21,734 nt of DNA from positions 1 to 21,734 of the IMG/VR virus record IMGVR_UViG_3300042868_004441. The stretch is one strand, 5' to 3'. The stretch is from a virus. Position numbers and translations under genes: made by a program. Shown here piece after piece: positions 6,625-15,721 of this stretch (positions within the stretch are counted from its first letter, which is position 1; the number at the start of each line of letters is the position of its first letter). The notes below the pieces were generated by a model that was given only the letters and a program-made list of their open reading frames with translations, ran no database searches and was not told the DNA's origin.

Positions 6625-9183
6625 GTGGATACTACATTGCTATTATTTCTAAATGGTGCTTATCAAAGGGTAGATATATTTGAGGATATACAGATTACCA
6701 TTACAATTCAACAAGCGGAATTAAACCCACTTAACTCACGTAGAGCACCATATTCCAAAGTTATACAAATACCTTCAACCAGTAATAATGATATATTATT
6801 TGAGCATTTTTTTGAACCTAATGGAATTGATTACAACCCATTATTTAAGGTTCCAGCCGTGGTTCAGTATAGGGGCACAGATATTTTTACTGGTGTATTA
6901 AGATTAAATAGCGTAGTATCTGTTAGTGGAAAAAGATATTATGAGGTTTATATCTTGGGAGATACAGCAGATTTTGCGAGTGAGTTTAAGGACTTATTAT
7001 TACAGGATTTAAATTGGAGCGAACTTACCCACACATTAGATTATTCAGCAGTTACGAACTCTTGGTATGCCAACGGAGATGGAACATCAGGTATTTTTGG
7101 TGGTAATATAATTTATCCATTAGTAAATTATGGATTAGAATATGAAGGGTCATCTACCGCATCTACTTACTCTATGTCTTTTGGTTTAGAGAATAGTTTT
7201 GACCAAAGTGGATATGCTATACCACCCGAGAACTTTAAACCCGCCATAAAGGTTAAATATGTGTTAGATAAGATATTTGATACAACCCAATATAAAGTTA
7301 ATTCTACTTTCTTTGAAACAGATTATTTCAAGAGTATCTATATGGATACTTTCCTAAATGGAAAAGTAGGTATTTCAACAGCATCGGCAACCACTAACCA
7401 AAACATATTTTTAGCCCAAAGGGAAAAACAAACAACAATCAGGTATAGAAAAGATACTACTATACCATTTCCATTTTCTACAAACATAGCAGGTTCTTAC
7501 AATCCACTTGGTAATTTCTATAATGCTGGTTCAATACAAAATCCTACAAATAGTTTTTTTGTGGCTCCGTATGCTGGCACTTATTCCTTTAACTTAAAGT
7601 TTGGATTTAAGCCGGCAGAAACAACAATATTAACTGGTAGTGTTAATTTCTTATGTAAGGTAAATGGTATTACTCAATTCACATCACAGGAATACAAGAT
7701 GTCCCAAAATGGCACACTTGGAGTAAATGTAAATCTATTCATCAATTTATCACTTACTAATGGTGATGAGGTAGAATTGTTTATACAGATGAACGAAGGT
7801 ATTATTAAGTTCGCTGGTGAGGTAGGACAAACCAATTTCATTATCCGTGAGTTTGGAATAAATATAGATGCTGAGGAAATACCACCCACCTTTGATTTAT
7901 ACAATTCACCATCTTTAATTGGTGAGCAACTTGTAGATATGAAATTAGGTATTCCAAATATAAATTGTTATGAGTTTTTTAAGAGTATGATTACTATGTT
8001 TAATCTTGTAATAATTCAAGATGAGGCAAGGAAAGAAATATTGATAGAACCTTACAACTGGTATTTTAATGAGGAGGATAGAGTAGTTAGAGATTTTACA
8101 AACATCTTGGATATTGATAGTCCATATAAAGTAGAACCATTATCATTTGATTTATCAAAAGAGGTGATATGGACGAACTCTTATACTGACTTTGAGTTCT
8201 TGAATAAACAATTTACAGACGCTAATGATTTTGTTTTTGGTAGATATAGATTTACAGCAGAGGGAGACATTTTGTCGGGTTCTCAAATCTACGAATTACC
8301 ATTTGGTAGTTGTCCTACATCAGGACTTACGGGAGCACCAAACTTTATCATACCAAAGTTTTATTACTTGAATAATGGATTAGAGACAGGATATTCAACA
8401 AAACCACACTTATTCTTTTGGACTGGTAATAGATACGCATATAAAGATGAGTTCAAGCAACAACAAGGGTTTTGGTATTTATTATCAGGAACAACGGGAA
8501 TACAACAAACAACATATCCCGCAGTATCCCACTTATCAACATTAGATAGTTTATTACCATCAGTAGTAAGTGATTTGAACTTTTTACCTACCTTTGATTT
8601 CTTTGGCAATAGTAATACACAAATTACTCAATTCACACCTTACAATCTATTTGATTTATATTGGAGTGATTACATCAGTAATATCTACTCAAGGGATACA
8701 AGGAGAGTATCAGGTAGATTTTTCATAAGACCAATAGATATTCATAACATAAAGTTAAATGATAAAATCTTTATCAAAGATGGTAATTATACGATTGAGA
8801 AAATAACTGATGCGAACTTGGTGGATAAAGTCCTAACAGAAATAAGTTTAATAAAAGATATTTTCCCATACTATAAAACAGAACCACCAGCACCTTTTTA
8901 CTTTATTAGTCCAAATGAACCATACCCTGGATTAGAACCTGCGTTTAATTATATGGCTTATGTATCCACTAATGAAACTCAAGTATGTAATGGAACAACA
9001 CCATCACTTACAGAGATTGTAGTGTTCGGTGGAATAGTAGAAAATGGTAGTAGAGTGTGGTATGAAAATGGAGGTTCTTATTCTGTTATACCACTTGGAA
9101 CTTTTGTAAGAACAACTACTTCGGCAGATACATATGTGGTGGTAGATAATTATGGAACAATACTCCAATATAATTGTAATTAA
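6625..9183 (+). CDS. Large tail-tip / baseplate-like structural protein
   Basis: This 852-residue protein begins with LFLNGAYQRVDIFEDIQITI and continues with SKVIQIPSTSNNDILFEHFF (residues 45-64) and RGTDIFTGVLRLNSV (83-97). I associate this arrangement with large tail proteins of Bacteroidota phages that form the tail tip. The middle is beta-rich, and the segment IRPIDIHNIKLNDKIFIKDG late in the protein also fits that family. The last 74 residues (779-852) look like a separate small domain with two cysteines (788 and 851) and an NGSRVWYENGG segment. The only fitting start is the GTG at 6625, eight bases after the previous stop; GTG starts are otherwise rare here, so translation may depend on coupling. 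It lies immediately upstream of the tape measure gene. Confidence 0.6.
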   Translation: MDTTLLLFLNGAYQRVDIFEDIQITITIQQAELNPLNSRRAPYSKVIQIPSTSNNDILFEHFFEPNGIDYNPLFKVPAVVQYRGTDIFTGVLRLNSVVSVSGKRYYEVYILGDTADFASEFKDLLLQDLNWSELTHTLDYSAVTNSWYANGDGTSGIFGGNIIYPLVNYGLEYEGSSTASTYSMSFGLENSFDQSGYAIPPENFKPAIKVKYVLDKIFDTTQYKVNSTFFETDYFKSIYMDTFLNGKVGISTASATTNQNIFLAQREKQTTIRYRKDTTIPFPFSTNIAGSYNPLGNFYNAGSIQNPTNSFFVAPYAGTYSFNLKFGFKPAETTILTGSVNFLCKVNGITQFTSQEYKMSQNGTLGVNVNLFINLSLTNGDEVELFIQMNEGIIKFAGEVGQTNFIIREFGINIDAEEIPPTFDLYNSPSLIGEQLVDMKLGIPNINCYEFFKSMITMFNLVIIQDEARKEILIEPYNWYFNEEDRVVRDFTNILDIDSPYKVEPLSFDLSKEVIWTNSYTDFEFLNKQFTDANDFVFGRYRFTAEGDILSGSQIYELPFGSCPTSGLTGAPNFIIPKFYYLNNGLETGYSTKPHLFFWTGNRYAYKDEFKQQQGFWYLLSGTTGIQQTTYPAVSHLSTLDSLLPSVVSDLNFLPTFDFFGNSNTQITQFTPYNLFDLYWSDYISNIYSRDTRRVSGRFFIRPIDIHNIKLNDKIFIKDGNYTIEKITDANLVDKVLTEISLIKDIFPYYKTEPPAPFYFISPNEPYPGLEPAFNYMAYVSTNETQVCNGTTPSLTEIVVFGGIVENGSRVWYENGGSYSVIPLGTFVRTTTSADTYVVVDNYGTILQYNCN

Positions 9184-9185
9184 AA

Positions 9186-12100
9186 ATGGCACAAACAATA
9201 GCACTTACCCTTACCTTAAATGGTGTAGAACAAACAATCACTTCTGTTCAAGATTTAGAAAAAGCGATAAAAGATGCGAGAGAAGCACTTGGTAATTTTT
9301 CAGGAGAACAAGAGGAATTAAAAGCGTTTAATAAACAGATAAACGACGCTCAACAATCATTAGACACTTTAAGAAATAAGAAGGGAAAAGATGAGGCGAT
9401 AAAGAGTATTGGTAATCTTGCCAAGATTGGTAGTGCCGTGACGAGTTCTTTTGCCGCAGCAACAGCCGCAGTATCTTTATTTGGGGGTAATACAGAAGCA
9501 GTCAGTAAAGCGGCAGAGAAAGCCCAACTGGCATTAACACTTGCTTTATCAGGTAGAGAGATTGCCGAGGGGGCTGTAGCCATCGCAACGGGTGTGGCAA
9601 ACTTACAAACAGAATTACAAATCTTATCCACAAACGCAGCAAACGCAGCAACCAAGAGGTTCTACGCAACTCTTGCCGCCAACCCATACACAGCCATAGC
9701 CATCGCTATTGGATTAGTAATTGCTGCCGTATATGCCCTTACTACTGCTGAAAGTGAAAATCTTAAATTACAGAAACAACTTGTAGGTGTAAGACAAAAT
9801 GCCGCAAAAGAATTAAAACAACAATTAACAATTCTTACTGATAATGTAAAAACACAAAACTTGGAGTTAGATGCTATTGAGGAATTAAAGAAAACATATC
9901 CTGGTTTTAATGCGTTTATTGATGCTAATAACCAACTTAATTCTGCTGGTATTGTATTCCTAAAAGCCAAGATTGGTTTGATGGAACAAGAGGCGATAAT
10001 CCAAGCGGCACTTGCGATTAAGGCAGAAGCCCAAATAAAGTATGAGGAGAGAATAGCCGAGATAAATGATAGGAAGGCATCTTTCTTTAAGAGCCAAGGT
10101 AGATTGGAAGCAGAAAACGCTGTGGATAGATTTTTGGCTCAACAGGAGTTGGAGAAATCTACAAGGGCTGCTACTCAAGCCATAGCGACAGCAACTCAAA
10201 AGAGCGAACAATATTCAGGGACTATAAGACAAGGTAATAAGGTATTAGAAAATCAGGTTAATTTAGAGGAAAAGAATAAGAAAGCCAAAGATAATGCCGC
10301 TGACGCTATTGAAAAACAAAGACAAGAATACCTAAAATTATTAGACGCACAAAATGAAGCGATTAAGAATTATAGTAAAATAAATGAGGGTGAGGCTAAA
10401 ATATCCACAGGTATTGTTGATAGAGCCAAGGAGTTTGTTAGTGAAGCAAAAAAACTATTAGAGGATAGAAATGCGTTTTTTAGAAAAACTCAAAGTGAGT
10501 TAGGAAAAGAAACTGATAAATTATTATTTGAGATTATACCATCATCTCAACAACTTACAGAAATTGAAGATGTTTATACTCAATTATTCGGGTTTATACA
10601 AACACAATTATCCGCAGGTGCCACTAATGTATTAGATGAAACTGGTAAAGCGGTAAAGTTTAATTTGGATTTTATTAAAAAACAATACATCTCTTATTAT
10701 GAGGGTATAGCAGATACTGCTGAAAAAAGTGGAGATAAGGTAAGTGCTATGATTACAAGACGACTTTTCCTTGACCCTGATGTTATTGAAAAAGAGTTTG
10801 GTAAATTAGGTGATGATAGTGAAGCAGCACTTGTTGAGTATTTCCAAAGAATAGCACAAACAGCAGAGATTTATAGTAAGGGATTAAAGTTTGGTAATTT
10901 GATTATCCGTCCTGAAACAAGAGATGATATTGAGAATAGTTTATTAGATATTACTGATAGAGCAGTCGCAGTATTAAATGACCCAACAATCTTAAAAGGA
11001 TTTAAGGATAGTGCGATTACAGAGGAGATACAAAAGATATTTGTATTCCCAACAAAAACTATTAAAGATTTTAAAAACTCATTAGACCCACAAGGTGCGT
11101 TAGACAAGTATAATGAGGCTGTTAGATTATCTCTTGAAAATCTTGTAGGTTTTGCTAAAGCACAAGCAACTCAAAAAATGGCGAGTGATGAAGCCAACAA
11201 GGCTTTAATGGAACAAAGAAAGTTATTAACAGATTTAGATGCTCAATTAGGTATTACAAGAGATAGGTTAAAACCAGGTGATGACTTTTTGGAAAGATTA
11301 TCTCCTGATGATATTACAAAATATATTGAGTTTGTTAAACAAACATTAGGACAAGAACAAGGATTATTTACAGATTACTTAACAGCAATATTTGAAAAAA
11401 GAAGTGACTTATTTGAAAGATTAGGAGAACAAGGGGTAATGGATTTATTCTCTGGTATATCATCAGGTTTTGGTGATTTAACAGGTAAGAGTGAGGAGGA
11501 GTTAAATAAGTTAATTACGTTCTTGGAAACTGCTGCGGCTGATATTGAAACCAAGTTTGGAAAACCAGCAGCACAATCTTTTATTGATTTAGCGAACAAC
11601 GCCAAGAAAGCATTATCCTCAATTGGGGAACAAAAGTTTTTGGAAGCATTACAGAAAGGTATTGTAGAGTTCATTTCAAGTTTGAGTGATTTAGGTTCAA
11701 CCTTAACTGATTTTTATTCATTACAACTTACAAAATTAGAAAACCAAAATACAAGAATACAAAGTAAGATTTTGGGTGATAGTGAAAAGAGTAATCAAAA
11801 GAGAATAGAGCAAGAACAATTATACCAAGATGAAAAGGCGAAATTAGAAAAGAAGGCAGCACTCCGTTCCTTACAAATATCAAGGGCTACGGCACTTGCC
11901 AACGCTGCTGAAAGTATTACAAAGGTGTTCGCTAAAAATGAACCGATTACTGCGGCAATATTCGCAGCCATAGTTGCGGCAAACAACTTGGTTCAAGTAG
12001 GAATTATTACATCACAGATAAACGAACTTGATAGTTTCCAAAGAGGCGGTATGATTAAAGGACAAGGTGGATTATTAGTAGGTCCTGCTCACGAACAAGG

Positions 12101-12371
12101 TGGTATTAGATTTGGTGCTATGGGATTAGAATTGGAAGGTGGAGAAAGTGTAATCAATCGTCAATCTACGATGAACTATGGAGCATTACTTTCACAGATA
12201 AATCAAAGTGGGGGTGGAAAACCATTAGTGAATAATAATTTTGATGATAGTAGAATATTGGAAGCACTTGCTAAACAGAGAAACGAACCAATAAGAGCGT
12301 ATGTTGTAGAAAGTGAGATTACAAATAAACAGGGTATAACCAAAAGATTAGAACAATTATCGCAGTTCTAA
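9186..12371 (+). CDS. Tape measure protein
   Basis: This 1061-residue protein sets tail length and is ejected ahead of the DNA. The evidence is its size, long charged helical stretches likely to form coiled coil (about 20-80, 190-400 and 820-900), and an Ala/Gly-rich region with a hydrophobic segment at 169-187 (TAIAIAIGLVIAAVYALT). A second hydrophobic helix lies near 915-940. The last 110 residues carry GGLLVGPAHEQGG, LEGGESVINRQST and PIRAYVVESEITNKQ, a C-terminal block I know from tape measure proteins of Bacteroidota phages. At about 0.15 nm per residue, a rule of thumb, the full length corresponds to a tail near 160 nm. The gene starts two bases after the previous stop. Confidence 0.9.
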   Translation: MAQTIALTLTLNGVEQTITSVQDLEKAIKDAREALGNFSGEQEELKAFNKQINDAQQSLDTLRNKKGKDEAIKSIGNLAKIGSAVTSSFAAATAAVSLFGGNTEAVSKAAEKAQLALTLALSGREIAEGAVAIATGVANLQTELQILSTNAANAATKRFYATLAANPYTAIAIAIGLVIAAVYALTTAESENLKLQKQLVGVRQNAAKELKQQLTILTDNVKTQNLELDAIEELKKTYPGFNAFIDANNQLNSAGIVFLKAKIGLMEQEAIIQAALAIKAEAQIKYEERIAEINDRKASFFKSQGRLEAENAVDRFLAQQELEKSTRAATQAIATATQKSEQYSGTIRQGNKVLENQVNLEEKNKKAKDNAADAIEKQRQEYLKLLDAQNEAIKNYSKINEGEAKISTGIVDRAKEFVSEAKKLLEDRNAFFRKTQSELGKETDKLLFEIIPSSQQLTEIEDVYTQLFGFIQTQLSAGATNVLDETGKAVKFNLDFIKKQYISYYEGIADTAEKSGDKVSAMITRRLFLDPDVIEKEFGKLGDDSEAALVEYFQRIAQTAEIYSKGLKFGNLIIRPETRDDIENSLLDITDRAVAVLNDPTILKGFKDSAITEEIQKIFVFPTKTIKDFKNSLDPQGALDKYNEAVRLSLENLVGFAKAQATQKMASDEANKALMEQRKLLTDLDAQLGITRDRLKPGDDFLERLSPDDITKYIEFVKQTLGQEQGLFTDYLTAIFEKRSDLFERLGEQGVMDLFSGISSGFGDLTGKSEEELNKLITFLETAAADIETKFGKPAAQSFIDLANNAKKALSSIGEQKFLEALQKGIVEFISSLSDLGSTLTDFYSLQLTKLENQNTRIQSKILGDSEKSNQKRIEQEQLYQDEKAKLEKKAALRSLQISRATALANAAESITKVFAKNEPITAAIFAAIVAANNLVQVGIITSQINELDSFQRGGMIKGQGGLLVGPAHEQGGIRFGAMGLELEGGESVINRQSTMNYGALLSQINQSGGGKPLVNNNFDDSRILEALAKQRNEPIRAYVVESEITNKQGITKRLEQLSQF

Positions 12372-12390
12372 TAAGATATATTTATAGATA

Positions 12391-14922
12391 ATGTTAAAAG
12401 TAATAGAATTACAAATTGAAGAGGCTTTAAGTGCCGATACTGGTGTTTGGGAAGTAGCGTGGGTTGAATATCCTGCTATTGAGGAGGAGTTGATGTATTT
12501 TGGGAGACAAAAGTTTTACAGGGCTCCTGTTAATGTTTCCAAGATTGCTTGCCAAGCGATTAAAGAAAATGAGAAAAGGAACAACAAGGCGGCAACACAG
12601 GTGGGAAAAATTAGAGCACAGCAATTATGTAAAAGAGAAACCATTTCATTAGAAACAATAAATCGTATGAAATCATACTTGGAAAGAGCCAAGGTGTATA
12701 ATACTGATGATTGGGACGATAAAGGGACTATTTCTTGGAAACTATGGGGTGGTAGAGAAGGATTGGAGTGGGTTGATAGTATCTTATCAAGTATAAAGAA
12801 AAAGGAGAATATGGAGATTGAGGACGCTTGTTGGGAAGGATACGAACCTTATGGTATGAAAGAGAAAGATGGTAGATTGGTGCCTAATTGTGTTCCAATT
12901 AAGCAGAGTAAAGAAAAGTTTGTATATCCAAATGCTGGTGAAAATAAAGATGACTTTATTTCAAGATGTATTCCTTATGTATTAAATGAAGGAGCATCAC
13001 AAGAACAAGCGGCGGGTAAATGTTATGGTATGTGGGAAAATAGAGAAAACTTTGACTATGATATATCTGCTTTACCTGCGTATGATAATTACCCTAAATC
13101 AGGTGATACTAACGCTATGTTGGTTAAACCATTTTTAGGTGAGGAGGAGGATTGTGGTTGTATGGCATCCAATAATGAATTAGATGTATTTGGATATAAC
13201 ACCAAGTATTTCTACATTTGTCCTGGTGCTACAGCAACATTTACAGATTTAATAAACAACTCATCATCTTATCCTGATGATACTTTTGGTATGATTAGAA
13301 GTGCTGCGGTAATAGCAGACGCTGTGTTTAAGATTGAAAAAGATGTGTTGGATACTGAAGTATCAACAGAAGCCCAAGTAAAAGAGGCAACTATGTTGGT
13401 AGATGATTTCAAGGATATTATGGTTGAGATTACCAAATTGACTGGTAAAGAATATGATGTATCTTATATGGATAATCACATCAAAACAATATCATCTTAT
13501 CTAAATAGAGAACAATTTAATTTGATGGGATATATTGATGGAGAACCAATATTCTCAACTAAAAAAGAAGCCGAGGACTACGCAGTAAATAAAGGTTGTG
13601 TAGGTTCTCACGAACACAAAGACGAAAATGGTAATGTATCTTATATGGCGTGTGAAACTCACCCAAGTAATCCCAATACAATTGTTGCCAAAGATTATGA
13701 TATTAAATCTATTGGGGGACAAGAAAATATTGAGGTGATATTCAGTAGAGATTATACTGATGATGAAAAAGAAGCGATGGGATTACTAATTCATTTACAA
13801 AGAACGGACTTGGAAAAGTTTGAAGCAGTTGTAGGTCAGTTAAGAGGAGCCACATTAGAACAAGTTAAAAGGAGAAACCATAAAACAGCAACTCCATATT
13901 ACTTGTATAAAAGAGTATTAAACGGAGAACCTAATAGGGATTTCTGTAATAGTATTGAAGGTAGATATTTCCGTAGATTTGAGATTGATTTATTAGATGG
14001 ATTGAATACTCAATTCGGTCATAATAGACAACCATACTCAAAGTGGAATTACAAAGGAGGTCCAAATTGTAATCACGCCTTTTATCGTGTATTGGCTATT
14101 GGTAATAATGTTCGTGAGATTGGACCTGAACCAGGACTACCAGGAACCCCACCTATGAATATGCCAAACAACGGATATTATAGTGAGGAAACAAAAAGAA
14201 AAAGTGAAATCGCATATATCATATCTCAACAGAATATGAGTAAAATGGATTTTGAATTGATTGGAGATTTAACACCACTTGGTTATGTTCAAGGACTACC
14301 GATTTATGATGATGAACTTATAGCAACAGATGCGTCTTACGCTATTGGTTGTGGGGGGATTTATGAGAGTGTTATGTATGAAGGAAAACAAAGGTTTCAG
14401 GCTTGTTCTTACAAGGCAGAAAAGAAGGAAAAGGGTGATGCCTTATTCCGTGCTGTTGTTGAAAAGAAAATGATTTACACACCACTTATGGTGCCAAATA
14501 TTTTAATTCCAAGATTAGATGAAATTACTGGTGAAAGATATTTTGTAAAGTTCTCACCTGAAACAATTGAAAAGATACAACAAAAGTTTATGATAGAACA
14601 AAGGCTTCGTGATACAAACTATGAACATACTGATATGAAGTTTCAGGACTTGGTAATGGTTGAGAGTTGGTTAGTAGATGGAGATAGTGATAAATCATAT
14701 TCATTAGGATATACCGCACAACAAATACCAAAGGGAACCTGGATGGCAGGATACAAAGTGTTAGATACTGATGAAGGAAATGATGTTTGGAATAAATATA
14801 TTAAGACAGGAAAGGTGAAAGGTGCGAGTGTAGAAGGAAACTTTTTACTAAACTTTTCCCGTTCAAATAATGATGAGTATTTATTAGAACAAATAATAAA
14901 CATATTAAAAGAAATAAAATAA
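12391..14922 (+). CDS. Multi-module capsid maturation protease, XkdF-like
   Basis: This 843-residue protein ends in an XkdF-like prohead protease domain (about 740-830) with MVESWLVDGD, PKGTWMAGYKV and KGASVEG. By analogy with this fold, His746 and Ser813 are the catalytic candidates. Upstream modules are: residues 60-128 (ATQVGKIRAQQL, then LWGGREGLEW), a block common in phage head proteins; a Cys-containing GYEPYGMK module (147-170); an FISRCIPYVLNEG module (189-215); a segment resembling the capsid protein N-terminus (220-250); a Gly-Cys module at 378-425 with a second copy at 629-675; and between these a Cys/His-containing region (DFCNSIEGRYF, then YKGGPNCNHAF, 517-564) like that of phage head-morphogenesis proteins. 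It is far larger than single-domain prohead proteases. It precedes the scaffold and capsid genes, as expected. Confidence 0.8.
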   Translation: MLKVIELQIEEALSADTGVWEVAWVEYPAIEEELMYFGRQKFYRAPVNVSKIACQAIKENEKRNNKAATQVGKIRAQQLCKRETISLETINRMKSYLERAKVYNTDDWDDKGTISWKLWGGREGLEWVDSILSSIKKKENMEIEDACWEGYEPYGMKEKDGRLVPNCVPIKQSKEKFVYPNAGENKDDFISRCIPYVLNEGASQEQAAGKCYGMWENRENFDYDISALPAYDNYPKSGDTNAMLVKPFLGEEEDCGCMASNNELDVFGYNTKYFYICPGATATFTDLINNSSSYPDDTFGMIRSAAVIADAVFKIEKDVLDTEVSTEAQVKEATMLVDDFKDIMVEITKLTGKEYDVSYMDNHIKTISSYLNREQFNLMGYIDGEPIFSTKKEAEDYAVNKGCVGSHEHKDENGNVSYMACETHPSNPNTIVAKDYDIKSIGGQENIEVIFSRDYTDDEKEAMGLLIHLQRTDLEKFEAVVGQLRGATLEQVKRRNHKTATPYYLYKRVLNGEPNRDFCNSIEGRYFRRFEIDLLDGLNTQFGHNRQPYSKWNYKGGPNCNHAFYRVLAIGNNVREIGPEPGLPGTPPMNMPNNGYYSEETKRKSEIAYIISQQNMSKMDFELIGDLTPLGYVQGLPIYDDELIATDASYAIGCGGIYESVMYEGKQRFQACSYKAEKKEKGDALFRAVVEKKMIYTPLMVPNILIPRLDEITGERYFVKFSPETIEKIQQKFMIEQRLRDTNYEHTDMKFQDLVMVESWLVDGDSDKSYSLGYTAQQIPKGTWMAGYKVLDTDEGNDVWNKYIKTGKVKGASVEGNFLLNFSRSNNDEYLLEQIINILKEIK

Positions 14923-14925
14923 AAG

Positions 14926-15693
14926 ATGAACGCAAAAGAAGCATTAGAACGCATATCTACCTTGTTAAATCTCAATTTTAAGGCTGAAAAGTTTTACACT
15001 ACCAAATTGAAAGATGGTATGACTGAAATTACTAATAATAAAACAGAAGATTTTATGATTGGTGATGAGGTTTATATGGTAGGTGAAAGCACTTTGGCAC
15101 CTGTATTAGAAGGTGATTACATTACTCGTGAGGGTATGATAATTAAAACCGATGAGATGGGTAAAATTGTTTCTATGGCAGCAGAGATGGAGGACGAAAA
15201 TGACGCCACCGCTGAAATAGAAATAGAAATTGGAGATGAAAAAGAGGATATGATGAGCGCAGCAGAATTAACTGATGGAACAAAAATTGAAACCGATGAG
15301 ACTGGTGATTTTAAGGTAGGACAAAAACTCTACGTTATTACAGAAGCCGGTGATAAAGTATCAGCACCTGAAGGAGAACACACAACCAAATCTGGTGTTG
15401 TAGTAGTAGTAGATGGTGAAGGATTTATCACAGGAGTAAAATACCCTGATAAAGATGGTGAAGGTTCTTTAAGTGAAATGAAAAAAATGAAAGAGGCTAT
15501 GGCTGAAATGATTGGATTGATTAAAGACCTAAATGATTTTAGAGCAGATTTTAACAAAATGAAAACTGACTTTGAAACATTTAAGAAACAACCAGACAGA
15601 GAACCTGTAGTTAAAAAGTTCAGCACAACCTCTGCTGATAGATTAGATTGGAAATTGGAACTTATTAAGAGTTCAAGAGGAGTAAAAAAATAA
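14926..15693 (+). CDS. Scaffold-like protein with duplicated beta domain
   Basis: This 255-residue acidic protein lies between protease and capsid genes, the usual place for a scaffold. It has two copies of a beta-rich unit. The first, about residues 25-85, contains DFMIGDEVYMV and LEGDYITREGMII; the second, about 114-172, contains DFKVGQKLYVI and PEGEHTTKSGVVV. A Glu/Asp-rich linker separates them. Residues 182-222 form a likely coiled coil (EMKKMKEAMAEMIGLIKDL). The basic C-terminus (RLDWKLELIKSSRGVKK) could be the capsid-binding helix, as in other scaffolds. It starts three bases after the protease stop. The role is inferred from position and shape; the duplicated unit itself I do not recognise as an enzyme. 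Confidence 0.7.
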   Translation: MNAKEALERISTLLNLNFKAEKFYTTKLKDGMTEITNNKTEDFMIGDEVYMVGESTLAPVLEGDYITREGMIIKTDEMGKIVSMAAEMEDENDATAEIEIEIGDEKEDMMSAAELTDGTKIETDETGDFKVGQKLYVITEAGDKVSAPEGEHTTKSGVVVVVDGEGFITGVKYPDKDGEGSLSEMKKMKEAMAEMIGLIKDLNDFRADFNKMKTDFETFKKQPDREPVVKKFSTTSADRLDWKLELIKSSRGVKK

Positions 15694-15721
15694 AATAAAA
15701 TAAAACAAAAAAATAATTAAA
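15694..15721 (+). promoter_or_regulatory. A-rich translation leader of the capsid gene
   Basis: The 28 bases before the capsid ATG contain no G and only one C. No Shine-Dalgarno motif can be present. Unstructured A-rich leaders are known to drive strong translation in Bacteroidota, which fits a capsid protein made in large amounts. Confidence 0.55.

Noticed and set aside
9350-9970. Several minus-strand frames opposite the tape measure gene
   Set aside because: They overlap each other and a clearly real gene, have no start context, and the whole window is otherwise transcribed from one strand.
15242-15474. Lipoyl/biotinyl-like carrier domain in the scaffold-like protein
   Set aside because: The Gly/Val-rich strands looked similar at first, but no conserved modification lysine in a tight turn is visible, and the gene position argues for a capsid assembly role.
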